Below are positions 60,089 through 64,000 of a stretch of 64,000 nucleotides of DNA, one piece after another. The notes below the pieces were generated by a model. That model was not told the DNA's origin, did no database searches, and was given only the letters and a program-made list of their open reading frames with translations. How positions within the stretch are numbered: the first letter of the stretch is position 1; the number at the start of each line of letters is the position of its first letter. The DNA is taken from the NCBI GenBank assembly GCA_002224055.1, contig AZLU01000114.1, forward strand, positions 1 through 64,000, in the 5' to 3' direction. The DNA is from Pezizomycotina sp. ARF18 (taxonomy: Eukaryota > Ascomycota). A program made the translations under genes and the position numbers.

Positions 60089-62537
60089 GAATTTTAACAA
60101 AATAATCAACGAGGAATGGAGGGAGAGTAAACGGCTGAAAGGAAACAAAGTACAAGAATGATCCATTTTTAAGACCATGTCATTCCTAATGAATCTCTTG
60201 TATATGACAGAAGAAAAAAAAAAAAAAAAAAAAAAAGAAACCTCCGAGGTGTGTAATTGATTGTCAGCAGGGCGACTAACGTGTACAACGCAAATAGGGA
60301 AAATAATAAGCATCGCCTGTGAGTGGATGTTTCTCGCCCTCCCTTTCGTTGGACACACGGGTACGGGCCTGTGAATGCGTGGATCACCTGCGAACGATCT
60401 CTCTTTTAAAGTATTTTATCAAAAAAATTCATGTCAACAATTGTCAATCACCCACAGCAGAATATCCGTTTATTACTTCATTCCTCCATTTCATTCGATC
60501 TATATCTACATCTATTTTGATCTCTTTGCTAATTTTGCATGTGTACTCTAGAGGAAATAGTGACCCCTTGGCTTCATTCTATTTGTCCCGGCAAAATGAA
60601 CCACCCCCGGTTGGCGCTCTTGCTTGCACCCACTTTATGCTGTGCTTCTTCCCTTTAAGCCATCATCACATCCACAACACCTCTTCTCGCCTCGCAGCAG
60701 CCCTGTTGCGTTATCGCTCGCTCCCTGCCTTACCTGCTGCCAACATCTGAAGGTACTAACCTGTTTTCGGGGCAAAAGGCGAAAGGGTAATCCGGTGCGA
60801 GTGATGCGGTGGTGTGGGCCGGCACCAAGCGACGAACCAAGCAGACCGAAAAAAGAAAAAAAGAAAACAGGTCTTAATTATTCCTTGTGGGTGCTCCGCC
60901 TTTCATATTCTTTTTTTTTTTTGACTCGCCCTTCACCTACTCGCTAGTGTGTTTAAGCTTAGTATGTCTTAAGTTGCAGATCGCCTAAACAGTCCTGCAG
61001 CAGGGAATTCCTTTTTTTCTCCCTCTTGAGCTGCAAGCAAAAAAGGAATTATACCATTTGACGGCCCAAATAATATAATAATAATAATAATAAACAGGAG
61101 AGTTGGTAGTCGTGGATTGAGAGCAGTCCAGGCTTGTTTTAATCTCCACTGCAAGAAGATACGTATATGAGAGCAACATATAGCGAAACTGAAGTATTGG
61201 ACCATGTCGCGCCCAAAGCCTGGATACACTATACCCCGCTAAGAAAGGAGGTATATAGAACAAAAATGCCACTTTTTTACCCCTCTTGTGAGAGATATAT
61301 TTCTTTAGTGCCAGCAGTTTATAATATCTTCTAGACAACTGCTTGGGACGACCGCTTTTGAGTTTATGATCTCAGAAATCAAAGTATCAAAATATACTCA
61401 TGATTTCAAGACCTCCCCAAGGTAAGCATGATTAATAAAGAGCACGAACGAGACTATTTGGGCACTAACCGCCCACCAAGGTTGAGTTGATGCAGGCTGC
61501 GAACCTAGCACGATACGGCCCCTTTGAGAGAATGGCCATTTCACTTGCTATACAGTATATACCAATACTATCGTCGCGTACTAAGCGCCGCCCAGGTTTT
61601 TTTTTATCAACCCTTCCCCCCCTTTTAAACTCCCCTTACAAAAGCTGTGGCGCCGTGACATTTAAAACAACAAAATTGGGACCCACAAATTTTCCTCGGA
61701 AAGCTATCCGAACAATATAAATTACTATTAGGGATACCTAAGCACTATACGAAACTACACCAAAGATATCACCACGCCTATCGTTGCACGAAATATTGGC
61801 CCGAGGCTCCGTTATATAAGGCAGAAAGGGGAAAGATATTATTTATATATTCTCTATTTTATATATCAGATCATATATATGGTAACTGTGGAGTCAGGCG
61901 GTTTATCCCTTGTTTCCTGAAAGCAGGAACGAAGATCTCGTCACACGGGTGTGATATATCGGTACCGTCTTGCTTCCCAAATCTCATGAAATTAAGTGCT
62001 CCTCCTCCTTATTTGAGAAACTTGTTTATCGCTCCAGATAAACAAAATATATCTCCCCCTTAGGTGGAGTTTTTGATCTTGATTGCAATACTTTGCAAAC
62101 AACTCTTGCTCCCTCATTTTCCACAGAATGAAATATTTCGGGGGTTACCGTTCGCTTTTCTTTGAGCAAAAAAAAAAAAATTCTCTTGAGACTTAAAACC
62201 CCCTTGCTTAAGTCGTGCGTTTTTCTTCAGGCGATCTGCCAACACTGTCTTTCTCCTTTCTTTTCGCTTGAGCAATATATCCTTCGGTATCAATCTTCGG
62301 AGACGACAAAATCAATAAGATATTGTTCGAAAGAGCAGTATCAAATACTCATACTAGAGGATTTTTCAGCCTATGCTGGCTGCGTGTCCGGTGACCCGGT
62401 CTTTAGTCCTCTTGATCTCTTGAGAAAGCAGGAATTAAAGGACGCGACGTCTTTCCTTGGTATCTTTTTCCGTCACGCTAGCCTAAAATCGTGGAGCTAA
62501 CGGTTACTGCTATCGCTATCGCTCGGCAATTTTCCTA

Positions 62538-62587
62538 TCGTGTCTTTACCGGTCCACAGACAAGACCCACTGGTAAAAAAGACACGA
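62538..62587. repeat. Inverted repeat / hairpin
   Basis: TCGTGTCTTTACC (62538-62550) pairs with GGTAAAAAAGACACGA (62572-62587), leaving three unpaired A and a loop of about 21 nt. No gene is adjacent. Confidence 0.75.
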
Positions 62588-63737
62588 AAATAATATCTCG
62601 ATGTGCATGCCAGTCTTAGTCTCCACATTACGCGAAAGAGGCTGTCGCGATCGGAAAACTCTGTTTTAACCTACGTCCCCTACTGGCCGAGAAGATTTTA
62701 TAACTGACAAAAAGTCCAACTATGAAGAGCGCCTCTCGTGATCCTTGCTTTTCCCAACTAAACAAAGGGTCTTTTTACTTATTCAGTTGATTTTCTCTCT
62801 ATCCCTGCTCTCAACCCTATCGCGAGGAGTTGCTTTTCACCGGCAGTTCTTGCCTTTTTGTTCGGAACGTGTTATCTGAACCAGCTTGGTTTAGAGTCAA
62901 CCTATTTTTTTTTTCTTTTTGCCATCTGGGTTGGTCAAAAGGGCCTCTTTTTGACAGCCTCAACGCATGAGAGCTTGATGAAAAAGGGTTTTGATAGGCG
63001 CTCTTAAATCCTCTCACTTCACCTGTCGCTCTCGTTCGCTTGGCTCCCATTTCCGGGCCGAGAGGCTCAAACAGGCGAAAATCTTATAAGGCTACAACCT
63101 ACAAACCTAAATAAGAACAGATGGGGGAGCTATTCTTTTTTAGAGCCATTTTGTGCTCTCGCGCCGCGTGACGTTTCGAAATTCACGCGTTATTCCATTT
63201 TTTCTGGGGAGCATGTGGAGACCGGTTACGACAGACGAGGCCTAAGGGACTCTTCGGACAGCGAATGGTCGCAGCTGACGGCGGCTACTAAAAGAGAGCC
63301 TGCGAATCATAGTTTCGAAATAAAGTATCAAGATGATCAAAGAAAATACACGGTAATATTGATCATGAATACGGCGGTCGTGATCGATGATTCGCTGATC
63401 TTGGAATGTTCCCAAGCACTTGGCCTCTTAATATTTGAATGTCCCATTGGCGCTAACTAAATTAAGTACTTGCTAAACAGGTTGAGCAATAAGCTCTAAG
63501 ACTGGGTAGTCTCGTAGGCTCTCAGACTAGCGCGGGCAATAAAAGGTTAACAACACGCCCCGGAGCTCCAGAAATTATTTTCTATTTATCAGGAGGGTCT
63601 ATGAGACTGCTTTAGTTTCTCGCATGTGAAGAAGGACTGGGTAAGAGAAGCAAAGCCCAAACATCTTTTTCTGATCTTAGACCTACTTAAGTACTTACTT
63701 TTTTACTATTAATAATATTAATTTTACTTAAAAAAAA

Positions 63738-63887
63738 GGATCTTAAAAAGGATCCCAAAAATAGATTTTAAAATAGATCCCAAAAAGGATCCCATAATGG
63801 ATCTTCTATATAAAAAAACGATCCATTTATAGGATTTATTATTCGATCTATTGTGGGATCTACTAAATGATCCATTAAACCTGGATC
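63738..63887. repeat. GATC-rich array (GGATCC/GGATCT motif)
   Basis: Ten GATC tetranucleotides in 150 bp, most within GGATCC, GGATCT or AGATCC and spaced by A/T runs of about 6-17 bp, in both orientations by symmetry. It looks like the subterminal repeats of a DNA transposon or a protein-binding array, but no ends or coding part are visible inside the window. Confidence 0.7.
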
Positions 63888-63901
63888 CATTACTATTACT
63901 T

Positions 63902-63948
63902 AAGTATACGTAGAGGTAGGTAGGTAGGTAAGGTAGGTGGGTATACTT
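63902..63948. repeat. Inverted 8-mers flanking (GGTA)n
   Basis: AAGTATAC (63902-63909) and GTATACTT (63941-63948) flank an irregular GGTA tandem repeat (63915-63939). It lies directly beside the GATC-rich array and may belong to the same element. Confidence 0.65.
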
Positions 63949-64000
63949 CGTCGAGAATGCTGAATATGTGAAGAGCATTTTTCAGGTGGAGTGTATGAGC

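Larger units (their letters stand above)
57864..63737. other. Gene-poor AT-rich region
   Basis: About 5.9 kb without a gene I can support. It contains A26 (58178-58203), A19 near 58427-58445, A26 (59572-59597), A25 (60064-60088), A23 (60214-60236), (AAAAT)n near 59120-59147 and (AT)n at 59274-59297 and 59443-59462. Open frames at 60319-60750, 62162-62500 and 63215-63460 show no family resemblance. The last is the most protein-like but remains unassigned. No transposase, reverse transcriptase or tRNA is recognisable. Confidence 0.6.

Noticed and set aside
57864-64000. LTR or other virus-like element fossils
   Set aside because: No long terminal repeats, primer-binding site or recognisable polymerase, integrase or capsid reading on either strand.

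Overview
The window is nuclear DNA of a filamentous ascomycete, most likely Pezizomycotina. The genes carry short spliceosomal introns (about 50-215 bp) with GT..AG ends and CTAAC/CTGAC-like branch sites. Recognisable products include an SreA-type iron GATA regulator, a fungal NACHT (NLR-like) protein, a Git3/Gpr1-type receptor, LYC1, SVF1 and an Env9-like reductase. The class cannot be fixed from the sequence. No CRISPR, virus-like element, rRNA or convincing tRNA was seen.

Layout. 1-1.5 kb (+): 3' part of a possible PPR-like gene, followed by a gene-poor stretch with three decayed copies of one repeat. 3.2-4.6 kb (+): unrecognised membrane-like gene. 4.6-5.5 kb (-): RNase P/MRP subunit POP4. 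6.5-7.5 kb (-): a strongly divergent histone H4 with a long new N-terminal tail and a C-terminal extension. 8.4-11.1 kb (+): TilS-type tRNA(Ile)-lysidine synthase. 11.6-16.3 kb (-): large NACHT STAND protein. 17.1-19.2 kb (+): two tandem BTB/POZ genes. 20.0-22.1 kb (-): SreA. 25.9-27.4 kb (-): LYC1 acetyltransferase. 30.1-31.8 kb (+): NUF2, the only long gene whose frame is fully intact. 33.0-34.6 kb (+): SVF1. 35.3-39.1 kb (-): PRP22. 39.4-40.8 kb (+): membrane SDR. 41.0-41.8 kb (-): membrane GNAT. 42.5-44.1 kb (+): WRAP53/TCAB1-like WD40. 45.1-51.8 kb (+): cohesin loader SCC2. 53.4-54.3 kb (+): S-adenosylmethionine mitochondrial carrier. 55.7-57.9 kb (-): Git3-type GPCR. 58-64 kb: gene-poor, AT-rich, full of homopolymers and microsatellites, ending in an unusual GATC-rich array.

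The genes are mostly unrelated housekeeping and signalling genes, with no operon-like logic. Chromosome and RNA biology is well represented (histone H4 variant, NUF2, SCC2, WRAP53, PRP22, POP4, TilS). The NACHT gene next to two BTB genes looks like an accessory patch.

A caution runs through the annotation. Nearly every conserved gene except NUF2 is interrupted by single-base frame breaks. In ten cases examined, nine are repaired by one extra copy of a neighbouring base. That pattern points to homopolymer contraction in the assembly rather than to pseudogenes, so most CDS spans below are outer limits of genes whose frame had to be followed across such breaks. The most interesting biological signal is the divergent histone H4.
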